From Phreatobacter oligotrophus (GTDB lineage Bacteria > Pseudomonadota > Alphaproteobacteria > Rhizobiales > Phreatobacteraceae): DNA of 64,000 bases. Location: assembly GCF_003046185.1 (NCBI RefSeq), contig NZ_PZZL01000008.1:124001-188000 (forward strand), in the 5' to 3' direction. Numbering within the stretch: position 1 is the stretch's first letter; each line of letters begins with the position of its first letter. The position numbers and the translations under genes were made by a program. Under the pieces are notes generated by a model. It saw nothing but the letters and a program-made list of their open reading frames with translations. It was not told the DNA's origin and did no database searches. Shown here in pieces: positions 51,664 through 60,969 of this stretch.

Positions 51664-53937
51664 GTGTCCTCCATCCATCCCTCGCTCGACGCGCCCGTGG
51701 CGCGTGGCGCCGCAGCCCGCGCCCTGACGCTTCCGGTCTTTGCGGCGGCAATTTTCCTGTCCGCGTTCCTGCTGTTCTCGGTCCAGCCGCTGTTCACCAA
51801 GATGGTGCTCCCGGTCCTCGGCGGCACCCCGGCGGTCTGGTCGGTGGCGATGGTCTTCTTCCAGGGCGTGCTGCTCGCCGGCTATCTCTACGCCCATCTC
51901 CTCAACCGCTACCTCGGGCCTGGCCGGGCCGTCCTTGTCCACCTCGCGCTGATGGCCGCCGTCTTCGTCGTGGCGCTGCCGATCGCACTGGCGCCCGGCT
52001 GGGGGCGTCCGCCCGCCGATGGTGAGGCGTTCTGGCTGATCGGGCTCTTCGCGGCCTCGGTGGGGCTGCCCTTCTTCGCCATCGCCGGCAACGGGCCGCT
52101 GCTCCAGGCCTGGTTCGCGCGCAGCGGACATCGCGATGCGGCCGATCCCTATTTCCTCTATGGCGCGTCCAATCTCGGCTCGTTCCTGGCGCTGCTGTCC
52201 TACCCCTTCGTGGTCGAGCCGCTGCTGGTACTGAAGACCCAGTCGGCCCTGTGGAGCGGCGGCTTCGCCCTGCTCGCCGTGCTCATCGCCGCCAGCGGCG
52301 TGGTGCTGGCGCGGGGCGAGCGTCCGGCGGCGAGCGGCGTTGCGGTCGCGGCGGGGCCCGCGCCGGCCTGGCGCGACCGGCTCGCCTGGATCGGCCTCTC
52401 GGCCGTCCCCTCGGGCCTTCTCGTCGCGCTGACCGCACACCTCTCCACCGATGTCGCGGCCGTGCCGCTGCTCTGGGTGGTGCCGCTCGCGCTCTTTCTC
52501 CTGACCTTCGTCCTCGCCTTCCGCGAGGGAGGCGGGGGCCTGCACCGGGTGATGCTGGCCGTGCAGCCGCTGCTGCTGGCCGCCCTGGTCTTCGCCATGG
52601 CGCTCACCGCCAAGGTTCCCTGGCCGGTCGCAGCGGCGCTGCATCTCGGCTTCTTCTTCGTCGCCACCATGGTCTGCCATGGCGAGCTCTATCGCCGCCG
52701 CCCGGCGGCCGGCCACCTCACCGAGTTCTACGTCATGCTCTCGGCGGGCGGCGTGCTCGGCGGCCTCTTCGCCAGCCTTGCGGCCCCGGTGCTGTTCAAC
52801 TCGATCCTCGAATATCCGATCCTGCTGATCGCCGCGGTCGCCTGCCGCCCCGGAATCGGCGCGGCGCTGGCGCGTCTCGGTCCGGTGCGTGTCGCCCTGG
52901 GCATCATCGCGCTCGTGGTGCTGGTGGTCCTGCAGGCCGTGACGGGCCTGACCGCCTCGACCCTGCCGATCCTCACCTATCTCCTGATCGTCGCCGGCAT
53001 TGCCGCGTTGATCGTGCTCGGCCGCGAGACGCCGGCCCTGATGCTCACTGGCATCGCGCTGTTCTTCGCCCTGACCCAGGCGCCGGTCATGCCGACGGGC
53101 ACCCTCGCGCGCGAGCGCTCCTTCTTCGCCGTGCACGAGGTCAAGGTCACGGAGAACGGCCAGGGCCATCTGCTCGTCCACGGCATCACCGTTCATGGCG
53201 CCGAGCGCGTGCGCCACCCCGACGGCACTGCCGTCACCGGCCGCCCCGAGCCGGCGAGCTACTATCACCGCGCCGGCGCCTTCGCCGACGCCATCACCGC
53301 CTTGCGCGCCACCCGCGGCGGCGGTCCGCTCAAGGTGGCGGTGATCGGCCTCGGCGTCGGCTCGCTCGCCTGCTACCGGCAGGAGGGCGATGCCTGGACC
53401 TTCCTCGAAATCGATCCGGTGGTCGTCCGTATGGCGCGCGACGCCCGTCTGTTCGCCTCACTCGGCCGCTGTGCGCCCGATGCGCCGGTGGTCATCGGCG
53501 ACGGCCGTCTGACGCTTGCCGACCAGTCCGGCCGCTTCGACCTCATTGTCGTCGACGCCTTCTCCTCCGACGCGATCCCGGTGCACCTCCTCACCGAGCA
53601 GGCCTTCGCGACCTATCTCGGCAAGCTCGCGCCCGATGGCGCGCTGGTGCTCCACATCACCAACCGCAACATGGACCTGCAGCCCGTCGTCGCGGCCTCG
53701 GCAGCGGCGCATGGCCTGACGGGTGGCGTGCGGGACGCGGTGGTCGAGGGCTCGGTGCGTGAGACGCTCGCGGGCACGGCGCGGGTGACGATGGTGGCCC
53801 GGCGGCCGGAGCATCTGGGCCCGGTCGCGACGGACCCGCGCTGGCAGCCGCTGGCCGTTCCGCCAGGCTTCCGCGCCTGGACCGACGACTATTCCAATAT
53901 CGTCGGGCCGATCCTGAGGCGCATCGTGGCCCCCTGA
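51664..53937 (+). CDS. MFS-like membrane domain fused to a spermidine synthase-like domain
   Basis: 757 aa. Residues ~25-480 are a polytopic membrane domain with over ten hydrophobic segments (FLSAFLLFSVQPLFTKMVLPVLGG is the known fused MFS/SpeE start). Residues ~530-750 form a Rossmann methyltransferase-like aminopropyltransferase domain with GLGVGSLACYRQEGD, FLEIDPVVVRMA, VVIGDGRLTL and VVDAFSSDAIPVHLLT. Members have been called fused MFS/spermidine synthases; activity is unproven. GTG start at 51664 with GGAG upstream. Confidence 0.88.
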   Translation: MSSIHPSLDAPVARGAAARALTLPVFAAAIFLSAFLLFSVQPLFTKMVLPVLGGTPAVWSVAMVFFQGVLLAGYLYAHLLNRYLGPGRAVLVHLALMAAVFVVALPIALAPGWGRPPADGEAFWLIGLFAASVGLPFFAIAGNGPLLQAWFARSGHRDAADPYFLYGASNLGSFLALLSYPFVVEPLLVLKTQSALWSGGFALLAVLIAASGVVLARGERPAASGVAVAAGPAPAWRDRLAWIGLSAVPSGLLVALTAHLSTDVAAVPLLWVVPLALFLLTFVLAFREGGGGLHRVMLAVQPLLLAALVFAMALTAKVPWPVAAALHLGFFFVATMVCHGELYRRRPAAGHLTEFYVMLSAGGVLGGLFASLAAPVLFNSILEYPILLIAAVACRPGIGAALARLGPVRVALGIIALVVLVVLQAVTGLTASTLPILTYLLIVAGIAALIVLGRETPALMLTGIALFFALTQAPVMPTGTLARERSFFAVHEVKVTENGQGHLLVHGITVHGAERVRHPDGTAVTGRPEPASYYHRAGAFADAITALRATRGGGPLKVAVIGLGVGSLACYRQEGDAWTFLEIDPVVVRMARDARLFASLGRCAPDAPVVIGDGRLTLADQSGRFDLIVVDAFSSDAIPVHLLTEQAFATYLGKLAPDGALVLHITNRNMDLQPVVAASAAAHGLTGGVRDAVVEGSVRETLAGTARVTMVARRPEHLGPVATDPRWQPLAVPPGFRAWTDDYSNIVGPILRRIVAP

Positions 53938-54196
53938 AGCGGCGACGCCCGCATTTGCGCGAGCATCGCCGCGGTCCGGGCGCAACGGGATGCGCCGCAC
54001 GGACCCAGTTCGGGCAGCAGGGGGGGAGCCACCCTGGCGGAGGGGGAACCGCCTGTGATCAATTACGCGGGCTGGTTGGTGCCGGATGCATCGCCGGCGA
54101 AAAAAGTTTGGCGCCCGTGACCGCCGGTCGCATCCGATGGCGGGTCCGTGGTGTAGAACCCTTGACGGCATGGTCGGGGAGGCCCCGGGGGCGACG

Positions 54197-54736
54197 ATGG
54201 CGGCGACGACGGTTGATCTGAAGGAGGCGCTCGCGGCCTGTGCGGCCGGCGACCGGGCTGCCCTCCGGGCGATCTATGAACGCGAATGTGCAGCGATGAT
54301 CGGTGTCGCTGCGCGGATCGTGAAGCGGCGTGAGCTCGCCGAAGAGGTCGTGCAGGAGGCCTTCGTGCGGATCTGGCGCAATGCCCATCGCTACAATCCC
54401 GAGCTTGGGCCACCGCGCGCCTGGCTCTATGCGATCGTCCGCAACCAGGCGATCAACATCCTCAGGAGCGGCCGGCGCGAGGATCTCGTCGACGAGGTGC
54501 CCGAGGACGTCGCCTCGGCCGTCCAGGCCCATGCGGCCGCCGAACGAATCCCCGAGGGGCAGGCGCTGCGGCGCTGCCTCGAAGGCCTGGAGGTGCGCCG
54601 CCGCACCAGCCTGCTGATGGCCTATGTGGACGGCTTCTCCCATGGCGAGATCGCGGGGCGCCTCGGGCTGCCGCTGGGCACGGTCAAGGCCTGGATCCGC
54701 CGCTCGCTGGTCCAGCTGCGGGAGTGCATGGGATGA
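54197..54736 (+). CDS. ECF-type RNA polymerase sigma factor
   Basis: 179 aa. Sigma region 2 (ALRAIYERECAAMIGVAARIVKRRELAEEVVQEAFVRIWRNAHRYNPE, PRAWLYAIVRNQAINILR) and region 4 (RRTSLLMAYVDGFSHGEIAGRLGLPLGTVKAWIRRSLVQLRECM) are both complete. The ATG at 54197 is the best guess; ATG 54170 and the ORF start at 54086 are alternatives. The stop overlaps the anti-sigma gene by 4 bases. No clear autoregulated promoter was found. Confidence 0.92.
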   Translation: MAATTVDLKEALAACAAGDRAALRAIYERECAAMIGVAARIVKRRELAEEVVQEAFVRIWRNAHRYNPELGPPRAWLYAIVRNQAINILRSGRREDLVDEVPEDVASAVQAHAAAERIPEGQALRRCLEGLEVRRRTSLLMAYVDGFSHGEIAGRLGLPLGTVKAWIRRSLVQLRECMG

Positions 54737-55437
54737 CCGACGACCTTCTCGCCGATGCCGGTGAATATGTCGCCGGCCTGATGAGCGCAGAGGAGGCCGA
54801 GGCCTTCGAGCGGCGTCTGGCGGTGGATGCCGATGCGCGCCGCGCCGTCGGCGACTGGCGGGCGCGTCTCCTGGCGCTCGACGAGACCGCAACGCAGATC
54901 ACCCCCTCCGACGGCCTCTGGCCGCGGATCGAGGCGGCGATCGGAACCGCGCCCGCCGGCGCGCCCGCCGCACCGGGCCTTCTGGCGCGCATCTGGAACG
55001 ACGTCACCACGCTGCGCTGGGCCTCGCTTGCGGCGGCCGCCGCCGCGGCCCTGTTCGCCGTTCTGCTGGTCACCCAGCCCTTCGGTGGCGGCGCGAAGCC
55101 GGTGGTTGTGGCGGTGCTCACCGCGCCGGACACCCGCGAGGCCGGCGCCATTGTCGAAGCTTTCGCCGATGGCCGGGTGAGGGTGGTGCCGCTCCGCGCC
55201 ATTCCCGTTCCGGAGGGCCGCACCCTGCAGGTCTGGACGCTGTGGGACCGCCAGGTCGGCCCGCGGTCCGTCGGACTCATGCCGGCAGCGCGCCAGCAGG
55301 ACTATGCGACGAGCGGCATGCCGCGCCCGGCCGACCAACAGCTCTACGAGATCACGCTGGAACCGGCTGGCGGCTCGCCGACCGGCCGGCCGACCGGACC
55401 GATCCTCTATGTCGGCCGCGGCTCCAGCCCGCTCTGA
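54733..55437 (+). CDS. RskA-type anti-sigma factor
   Basis: 234 aa. N-terminal anti-sigma domain (DDLLADAGEYVAGLMSAEEAEAFERRLAVDADARRAVGDWRARLLALDE), one membrane span at about residues 95-117 (WASLAAAAAAALFAVLLVTQPF) and a periplasmic RskA domain (VVAVLTAPDTREAGAI, LQVWTLWDRQVGPRSVGLMPA). ATGA overlap with the sigma gene. It would hold the sigma factor at the membrane until an envelope signal, possibly with proteolysis. Confidence 0.92.
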   Translation: MTDDLLADAGEYVAGLMSAEEAEAFERRLAVDADARRAVGDWRARLLALDETATQITPSDGLWPRIEAAIGTAPAGAPAAPGLLARIWNDVTTLRWASLAAAAAAALFAVLLVTQPFGGGAKPVVVAVLTAPDTREAGAIVEAFADGRVRVVPLRAIPVPEGRTLQVWTLWDRQVGPRSVGLMPAARQQDYATSGMPRPADQQLYEITLEPAGGSPTGRPTGPILYVGRGSSPL

Positions 55438-55524
55438 GGCCCCGCAGGCGGCGAGCCTATTGCCGTCCGCCGCCCTATTGGCTACCCAGTCCGCTTCACG
55501 GATACCGTCGGGACCGCCGCTGCC

Positions 55525-56997
55525 ATGACCGCCCATGCCAATCCGAAGAACCTCATCCCCGGCGCCACCGGCGACTGGGAGGTGGTGATCGGCCTCGAGA
55601 TCCACGCGCAGGTGGCCTCCAACGCCAAGCTGTTCTCGGGCGCTGCGGTTGGCTTCGGCGATGCGCCGAACGCCAATGTCAGCCTCGTCGACGCGGCCAT
55701 GCCGGGCATGCTGCCGGTGATCAACGAGGAGTGCGTGCGCCAGGCGATCCGCACCGGCCTCGGCCTGAAGGCGCGGATCAACCACCGCTCGGTCTTCGAC
55801 CGGAAGAACTATTTCTATCCGGACCTCCCGCAGGGCTACCAGATCAGCCAGTACAAGAGCCCGATCGTCGGCGAGGGCGAGGTCACGGTCGACCTGACCC
55901 CCACCGAGAGCATCAAGGTCGGCATCGAGCGGCTGCATCTCGAACAGGATGCCGGCAAGTCGATCCACGACCAGCATCCGACGCTGTCCTATATCGACCT
56001 CAACCGGTCCGGCACGGCGCTGATGGAGATCGTCTCCAAGCCGGACCTGCGCTCGGCGGACGAGGCCAAGGCCTATGTGACGAAGCTGCGCACCATCCTG
56101 CGCTATCTCGGCACCTGCGACGGCGACATGGAGAAGGGCAACCTGCGCGCCGACGTGAACGTCTCGGTGCGCAAGCCCGGCGATCCCTTCGGCACGCGCT
56201 GCGAGATCAAGAACGTCAACTCGATCCGCTTCATCGGCCAGGCCATCGACTACGAGGCACGCCGGCAGATCGGCATCCTCGAGGATGGCGGCAAGATCGA
56301 CCAGGAGACGCGCCTCTACGACGCGGCCAAGGGCGAGACCCGCTCCATGCGCTCGAAGGAAGAGGCGCATGACTACCGCTACTTCCCCGATCCGGACCTG
56401 CTGCCGCTTGAGTTCAGCCAGGCCTATGTGGACGAGCTCGCTGCCCACCTTCCCGAACTGCCGGACGCCAAGAAGGCGCGCCTGATCGCCCAGTACGGCC
56501 TCACCCCCTACGACGCCTCGATCCTGATCCTGGAGAAGGAGAGCGCCGACTTCTTCGAGGCCGTGGCCAAGGGCCGCGACGGCAAGACGGCGGCCAACTG
56601 GGTCATCAACGAGCTGTTCGGCCGCCTCAACAAGGAGGGCAAGGACGTCACCGCCTCGCCCGTCACGCCGGACCAGATCGGCGGCATCATCGACCTGATC
56701 CAGGCCGGCACCATCTCCGGCAAGATCGCCAAGGACCTGTTCGAGATCGTCTTCACCGAGGGCGGCGACCCCGCAGCCGTCGTCGAGGCGCGCGGCATGA
56801 AGCAGGTGACCGATACCGGCGCCATCGAGAAGGTCATCGACGAGGTCATCGCCGCCAACCCCGACAAGGTCGAGCAGGCCAAGGCGAAGCCGACGCTGCT
56901 CGGCTGGTTCGTCGGCCAGGTGATGAAGGCCTCGGGCGGCAAGGCCAATCCGGGTTCGGTCAACGAGATCCTGAAGGCCAAGCTCGGGATCGAGTGA
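55525..56997 (+). CDS. gatB: Aspartyl/glutamyl-tRNA amidotransferase subunit B
   Basis: 490 aa, full length. GatB signatures [74 protein letters not shown] and the C-terminal YqeY-like domain ending [16 protein letters not shown] are all present. Kinase/transamidase subunit of GatCAB. Separated from gatCA by the MFS/SpeE fusion and the sigma/anti-sigma pair, so not in one compact operon. Confidence 0.96.
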   Translation: MTAHANPKNLIPGATGDWEVVIGLEIHAQVASNAKLFSGAAVGFGDAPNANVSLVDAAMPGMLPVINEECVRQAIRTGLGLKARINHRSVFDRKNYFYPDLPQGYQISQYKSPIVGEGEVTVDLTPTESIKVGIERLHLEQDAGKSIHDQHPTLSYIDLNRSGTALMEIVSKPDLRSADEAKAYVTKLRTILRYLGTCDGDMEKGNLRADVNVSVRKPGDPFGTRCEIKNVNSIRFIGQAIDYEARRQIGILEDGGKIDQETRLYDAAKGETRSMRSKEEAHDYRYFPDPDLLPLEFSQAYVDELAAHLPELPDAKKARLIAQYGLTPYDASILILEKESADFFEAVAKGRDGKTAANWVINELFGRLNKEGKDVTASPVTPDQIGGIIDLIQAGTISGKIAKDLFEIVFTEGGDPAAVVEARGMKQVTDTGAIEKVIDEVIAANPDKVEQAKAKPTLLGWFVGQVMKASGGKANPGSVNEILKAKLGIE

Positions 56998-57042
56998 GGG
57001 GCGCTCCGGCGCCGGTGTGAGCAAGGCGCGGGGCAGCATCTG

Positions 57043-57624
57043 ATGGCGGGTCTGTGGACGCAGAACATCGAGCGGGACCCGCGCTATCGCGGCGCGGCCG
57101 AGGTGCTTGAAGCGGCCGGCTACGCCATCACCATCGCCGACGGCCTCGTCGAGATCGAGAACGAGGAGAGCGGCGATCGCCAGCGCTTCCGTGCCCGCAA
57201 GGAGCTGCTGGCCTTCGCGAGCGCCATCGCCGCCGGCGAACAGCCCCAGCCGGTGAAGCGGAGTGCGCCGATCCGCAACGGGCAGGGATTCGGCGGGCGC
57301 CAGCCGCGCCCCGAGGCGCGGGACAGTGATCCCCCGCCTGCCGAGAAAGAGCCCGAGCTGGACCTCGCCAAGCTGAAGGCGCTGTGCCAGGCGCTTGTCA
57401 TCGAGCGCGATGCCTGGAAGGCGCGGGCGCAGATCCGTGAAACGGCCGCAGCGGCGGAGCCGTCCGGCAGTGACGAGAAGTACCGAGCCCTGAAGAAGTT
57501 CATCGCGCGGGAATTCCATCCGGACAATGTCCGCGCCGACGGGATCGAGCGTCTGGTGCGCACCGAGGTGTTCAAGACGATCTGGGCCCATATCGAGGAG
57601 ATCGAGCGCGCCGGTCGCTCCTGA
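57043..57624 (+). CDS. Protein of unknown function with a C-terminal HPD (J-like) motif
   Basis: 193 aa. N-terminal ~60 residues (RGAAEVLEAAGYAITIADGLVEIENEESGDRQRFRARKELLAFA) form a compact domain; a Pro/Arg-rich linker follows; residues ~110-190 are helical. Near the C-terminus KYRALKKFIAREFHPDNVRADG..EVFKTIWAHIEEIE resembles helices II-III of a DnaJ domain, including the HPD tripeptide, but helix I is not obvious. It may regulate a DnaK-type chaperone. It follows gatB closely with only a weak ribosome site. Confidence 0.65.
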   Translation: MAGLWTQNIERDPRYRGAAEVLEAAGYAITIADGLVEIENEESGDRQRFRARKELLAFASAIAAGEQPQPVKRSAPIRNGQGFGGRQPRPEARDSDPPPAEKEPELDLAKLKALCQALVIERDAWKARAQIRETAAAAEPSGSDEKYRALKKFIAREFHPDNVRADGIERLVRTEVFKTIWAHIEEIERAGRS

Positions 57625-57723
57625 TCCGCGGCCTCGGTCCGCCGAATGGCAGCAGTGATCCTCTCCCCCTTGCGTTAGGGCAAGCAGCGCTGTTCCATCC
57701 CGGTCCCCGAGGGAGGAACAATC

Positions 57724-58356
57724 ATGTCGAAACGCTTCACGCTCAGCGGCTTCTGGCTGTCCGGGCCGACCTACAAGGTCGGGCTCATGCTCAGCCTGTG
57801 CGGCGAGGACTTCGCCTATCATTCGGTCAACCTGCGCGCCGGTGAGCACAAGAGCCCGGCCTTCCTCGCCAAGAACCGCTTCGGCCAGGTGCCGGCGCTG
57901 GAGGATGCCAAGTCCGGCATGGCGCTCTGCCAGTCGGCGGCGATCCTCGAATATCTCGCGGCAGAGCTCGGCAAGTTCGGCGGCGAGGGCGCCTGCGGCG
58001 CGGCCCAGGCGCGCGAATGGATGTTCTGGGACTTCGACCGCCTTGCCGCCCCGATCTATCGCCTGCGGGCCCAGCGGGCCGGCTTCCGCACGTTCACCCA
58101 GCCGATCGTCGAGATGTATTTCGCCGAGGCGGGCGCGGCCCTGAAGGTCCTCGAGGAGGCGCTGGGCAAGACCCTCTGGCTCTGCGGCTCGCAGCCGAGC
58201 ATCGCTGATATCGACGTCTATGGCGTCGTCGCCTATGCGCCGCAGGCGGGCTTCGACATTGCCGCCTATCCGGCGATTTCCGCCTGGACCAAGCGGATGG
58301 AGGCCCTGCCGGGCTTCATCGGCATCAATGACCTGCCCAAGGCGACCCAGGCGTGA
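57724..58356 (+). CDS. Glutathione S-transferase (1)
   Basis: 210 aa, thioredoxin-like N-terminal domain (FTLSGFWLSGPTYKVGLMLSLCGEDFAYHSVNLRAGEHKSPAFLAKNRFGQVPALED, with the cis-Pro in QVPAL and the QSAAILEYLA glutathione loop) and an all-helical C-terminal domain (PSIADIDVYGVVAY). GGGAGGAAC sets the ATG at 57724. Class and substrate not predicted. Its stop overlaps a GTG start of the GNAT gene. Confidence 0.92.
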   Translation: MSKRFTLSGFWLSGPTYKVGLMLSLCGEDFAYHSVNLRAGEHKSPAFLAKNRFGQVPALEDAKSGMALCQSAAILEYLAAELGKFGGEGACGAAQAREWMFWDFDRLAAPIYRLRAQRAGFRTFTQPIVEMYFAEAGAALKVLEEALGKTLWLCGSQPSIADIDVYGVVAYAPQAGFDIAAYPAISAWTKRMEALPGFIGINDLPKATQA

Positions 58357-58844
58357 CCACCGGTGCAGGCGTGAGTGACGCCGTCGATCTGCGCGAGGCG
58401 ACCGCGGCCGACGTGCCGCGGATCGCTGCGCTCATCGCCATGGGCGACGCCAAGAAGCCCATGGATGCGGCCACGGCCGAGGCGGAAGGGCATCACCCCG
58501 CCTATGCCGAGGCCTTCCGCCGGGTCTCGGCCTCGGAGGCGAACCACCTGTTCGTCGCCGAGCAGGGCGGGCGCATCGTCGGCACCTACCAGCTGACCGT
58601 CCTGCCAGGCATCGCCGAGCGCGGCCGCACCCGCGGCAAGATCGAGAGCGTGCATGTCGATCCGGCCCTGCGCGGGTCTGGCATTGGCGCGGCGATGATG
58701 CGCCACGCCATCGTCACGGCGCGGGAGAAGGGGATCGGCCTCGTCGAGCTCTCCTCGAACAAGAGCCGCACCGATGCCCACCGCTTCTACGAGCGGCTCG
58801 GCTTCGCCAAGAGCCACGAAGGCTTCAAGATGGCGCTGGACTGA
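58353..58844 (+). CDS. GNAT-family N-acetyltransferase
   Basis: 163 aa, single GNAT domain. VDLREATAADVPRIAALIA at the N-terminus, HLFVAEQGGRIVGTYQLTV, the acetyl-CoA loop VHVDPALRGSGIGAAMMRHAI (R/Q-x-x-G-x-G/A) and TDAHRFYERLGFAKSHEGFK at the end. GTG 58353 overlaps the GST stop by 4 bases; GTG 58371 is an alternative start. Substrate unknown. Confidence 0.9.
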   Translation: MTTGAGVSDAVDLREATAADVPRIAALIAMGDAKKPMDAATAEAEGHHPAYAEAFRRVSASEANHLFVAEQGGRIVGTYQLTVLPGIAERGRTRGKIESVHVDPALRGSGIGAAMMRHAIVTAREKGIGLVELSSNKSRTDAHRFYERLGFAKSHEGFKMALD

Positions 58845-58850
58845 GGCCGG

Positions 58851-59144
58851 TCAGCCGCGCTGGCGGCCCCGGCATTCCGGCAGGAAGGTCCGCCAGGTCT
58901 TGCCGGCGGCCTGCAGCCGCGCCTTGTCGCGCCGCCATTCCGCGCCGCAGGTGCGCATGATCTGGTCGTTGCGGAGCTGCGCCGCAGACCGCGGCCGCCG
59001 GGTCGTCTGGCCTGACCCGCCGGAGGTCGTCGTGGTGGCCTCGGTGGAGGAGGCGCGGCTGCGGCTGGCGCGGCTCTCCTGCGCGGCCGCGAGGTCGACG
59101 GTGAGCACGAGAGCGGCGAGGGCGGCGAGAACGGGAAGTCGCAT
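58851..59144 (-). CDS. Small secreted basic protein
   Basis: 97 aa with a signal peptide (LAALAALVLTVDLAAA) then a Ser/Thr/Arg-rich linker. The C-terminal RTCGAEWRRDKARLQAAGKTWRTFLPECRGRQ, with two Cys and a WR..W..F..C pattern, is a motif seen in several small Hyphomicrobiales exported proteins, related to PsiF-like repeats. AGGAGG precedes the ATG. Function unknown. Confidence 0.7.
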   Translation of the reverse strand: MRLPVLAALAALVLTVDLAAAQESRASRSRASSTEATTTTSGGSGQTTRRPRSAAQLRNDQIMRTCGAEWRRDKARLQAAGKTWRTFLPECRGRQRG

Positions 59145-59354
59145 CGGAATCCTCCTGGGCGAATGGACGTCAGCCTCTGCCGTTTAACCCCAACCCGGCA
59201 TGAACGTCCTTCCGGTTGCAGTGTCATGTCGTTTTGCAACCGAGCCAATGCGGCATTGCACGGATGAGGCGGAACGGCTGACCTGTACGCCGACGGCGCC
59301 CGTGCTAGCTTGGCGCCGCGGTCGCCGAGGCGGCCGGTTGCCCCGGAGAGATCC

Positions 59355-60053
59355 ATGAGCGAGCGCCCCATCGACCTGCACTTCTGGCCGACGCCGAATG
59401 GCTGGAAGATCACCATCATGCTGGAGGAATGCGGGCTGCCCTACCGGGTGATCCCGGTGAACATCGGCAAGGGCGACCAGTTCAAGCCGGAATTCCTCGC
59501 CATCGCCCCCAACAACCGCATGCCCGCCATCGTCGATCCGGACGGACCGGGCGGCGAGCCGATCTCGGTCTTCGAGTCGGGCGCGATCCTGATGTATCTC
59601 GGCCGCAAGACCGGCAAGTTCTATCCGCAGGACGAGCGCGGCCGCGTCGCCGTCGAGGAATGGCTGATGTGGCAGATGTCGGGCTTCGGGCCGATGCTCG
59701 GCCAGACCCACCACTTCCGCATTTATGCGCCCGAAAAGATCGACTACGCCATCGAGCGCTACACCAAGGAGGCGAACCGCCTCTACGGGGTGCTCAACCG
59801 CCGTCTCGAAGGGCGCGACTATATCTGCGGCGACTACACCATCGCCGACATGGCCTGCATCGGCTGGGCCAAGCTCTGGGAGCGCCAGGGCCAGGACATC
59901 GCCCAGTTTCCGAACGTGAAGGCCTGGATCGACCGGATGCTGGCGCGCCCGGCCGTGCAGCGCGGCTTCGCGGTCAACAAGGAAGACCGCACCAACGCCG
60001 CCGTGACTGATCCCAACGCCCGGGCGGTGCTGTTCGGGCAGACGGCGCGCTGA
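59355..60053 (+). CDS. Glutathione S-transferase (2), Nu/YfcG-like
   Basis: 232 aa. N-terminal LHFWPTPNGWKITIMLEECGLPYRVIPVNIGKGDQFKPEFLAIAPNNRMPAIVD is the YghU/YfcG (Nu-class) pattern, whose members act as disulfide-bond reductases with two glutathiones; TPNGWK carries the Thr-Asn site. FESGAILMYLGRKTGKFYP and the helical domain (YTIADMACIGWAKLW) follow. The ATG at 59355 begins the conserved part. Confidence 0.92.
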   Translation: MSERPIDLHFWPTPNGWKITIMLEECGLPYRVIPVNIGKGDQFKPEFLAIAPNNRMPAIVDPDGPGGEPISVFESGAILMYLGRKTGKFYPQDERGRVAVEEWLMWQMSGFGPMLGQTHHFRIYAPEKIDYAIERYTKEANRLYGVLNRRLEGRDYICGDYTIADMACIGWAKLWERQGQDIAQFPNVKAWIDRMLARPAVQRGFAVNKEDRTNAAVTDPNARAVLFGQTAR

Positions 60054-60075
60054 CCGCGCGCCGCCCGGCATCCCG

Positions 60076-60477
60076 TCAGTTGACGCGCGTCCAGGTCTGG
60101 CTGCGGCAGACGAGGCCGCCGAGGACGCAGCCCGACAGGCTCATGCTGTCGGCGCTCGGCATGGTCATGCGGCCGCTATAGGTCTTGCCGTCCTGGAAAT
60201 TGTAGAGCGAGCCCTGCCAGGCATTGGCGCCGGCCGGGCGCATGGTGATCATGCGGATGCCGACGAGGGCGCGGTTGCGCAGGGACGAGTTCTCGTTCTT
60301 CTCGTCGGTGGTCTGGCCACGCACCGCGACGATGGTGCCGCAGATCTGACCGCCGCAATCGGCGAAGCGCACGCGGGTATCGCCGGACTGGCTGACGAAG
60401 GTGCCGGTGGGGCTCTGGGCGGCGGCCGGCAGGGCGACGAGGGTGGCGAGGAGCGCCAGGACGGGGCGTGTGGTCAT
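60076..60477 (-). CDS. DUF2147-like secreted protein
   Basis: 133 aa with a signal peptide (ALLATLVALPAAAQ). SPTGTFVSQSGDTRVRFADCGGQICGTIVAV, then RALVGIRMI, GSLYNFQDGKTYSGRMTM and LSGCVLGGLVCRSQTWTRV match DUF2147, a small periplasmic beta-barrel-like family with conserved Cys pairs and unknown function. The ATG at 60477 is the first giving the signal peptide. Confidence 0.85.
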   Translation of the reverse strand: MTTRPVLALLATLVALPAAAQSPTGTFVSQSGDTRVRFADCGGQICGTIVAVRGQTTDEKNENSSLRNRALVGIRMITMRPAGANAWQGSLYNFQDGKTYSGRMTMPSADSMSLSGCVLGGLVCRSQTWTRVN

Positions 60478-60684
60478 GCGGTGTCTCCCGTGCCGCCCTC
60501 TGCGGGGCGGGCGCGGGCGAGAGTGAAGCGGCCGGGGGGCAGCGTCCACTCGGCCGTCCGTCGATGGGACGATCGTTCACCGTCTCGTAGCGTTAATCCA
60601 TCGTTGACCTATGGGAAGCAAACTCGCCGCCATTGGGTCAACCGCGGCCGCCCCCCGGGCCGTGCAGTCATGGGAGATCATGCG

Positions 60685-60969
60685 ATGACCGTGATGTTCC
60701 TCGCCGAGGCGGATGCCCCGTCGATCGTGCCGGAAGAGCTGGAGAACCGGCCGCCGCGCGAACTCGGCACGCTCTATGCCGCCGGCCGCGTCGTGCCGCG
60801 CGACCTCGTCGCCGCCCATATGTGGTTCAACATCGCGGCGATGCGCGGCGACCGCGAGGCCGCCGTGCAGCGCCAGGAGGTCGCCGCCGAGATGAGCCGG
60901 GACGAGATCGCCCAGGCGCTCGGCTGGGCGCGGGCCTGGCTCGATTCCAAAGGTCCGGTGACCGCCTGA
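60685..60969 (+). CDS. Small Sel1-repeat-like protein
   Basis: 94 aa. The segment LGTLYAAGRVVPRDLVAAHMWFNIAAMRGDREAAVQRQEVAAEMS matches one Sel1-like repeat, and EIAQALGWARAWL is a helical end. GGGAG at 60672-60676 lies 8 bases before the ATG at 60685, so the upstream ATG at 60670 is not used. Sel1 repeats bind proteins; partner unknown. It ends next to the stop of the convergent MFS gene. Confidence 0.75.
   Translation: MTVMFLAEADAPSIVPEELENRPPRELGTLYAAGRVVPRDLVAAHMWFNIAAMRGDREAAVQRQEVAAEMSRDEIAQALGWARAWLDSKGPVTA

Noticed and set aside
54099-54140. Minus-strand terminator at the A-run near 54100
   Set aside because: The adjoining stem is only about 4 bp and no minus gene ends there.
54622-57849. 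1075-codon minus-strand frame opposite the anti-sigma factor, gatB and the HPD protein
   Set aside because: Low-complexity His/Arg/Gly/Asp composition, no family resemblance; shadow of real plus-strand genes.
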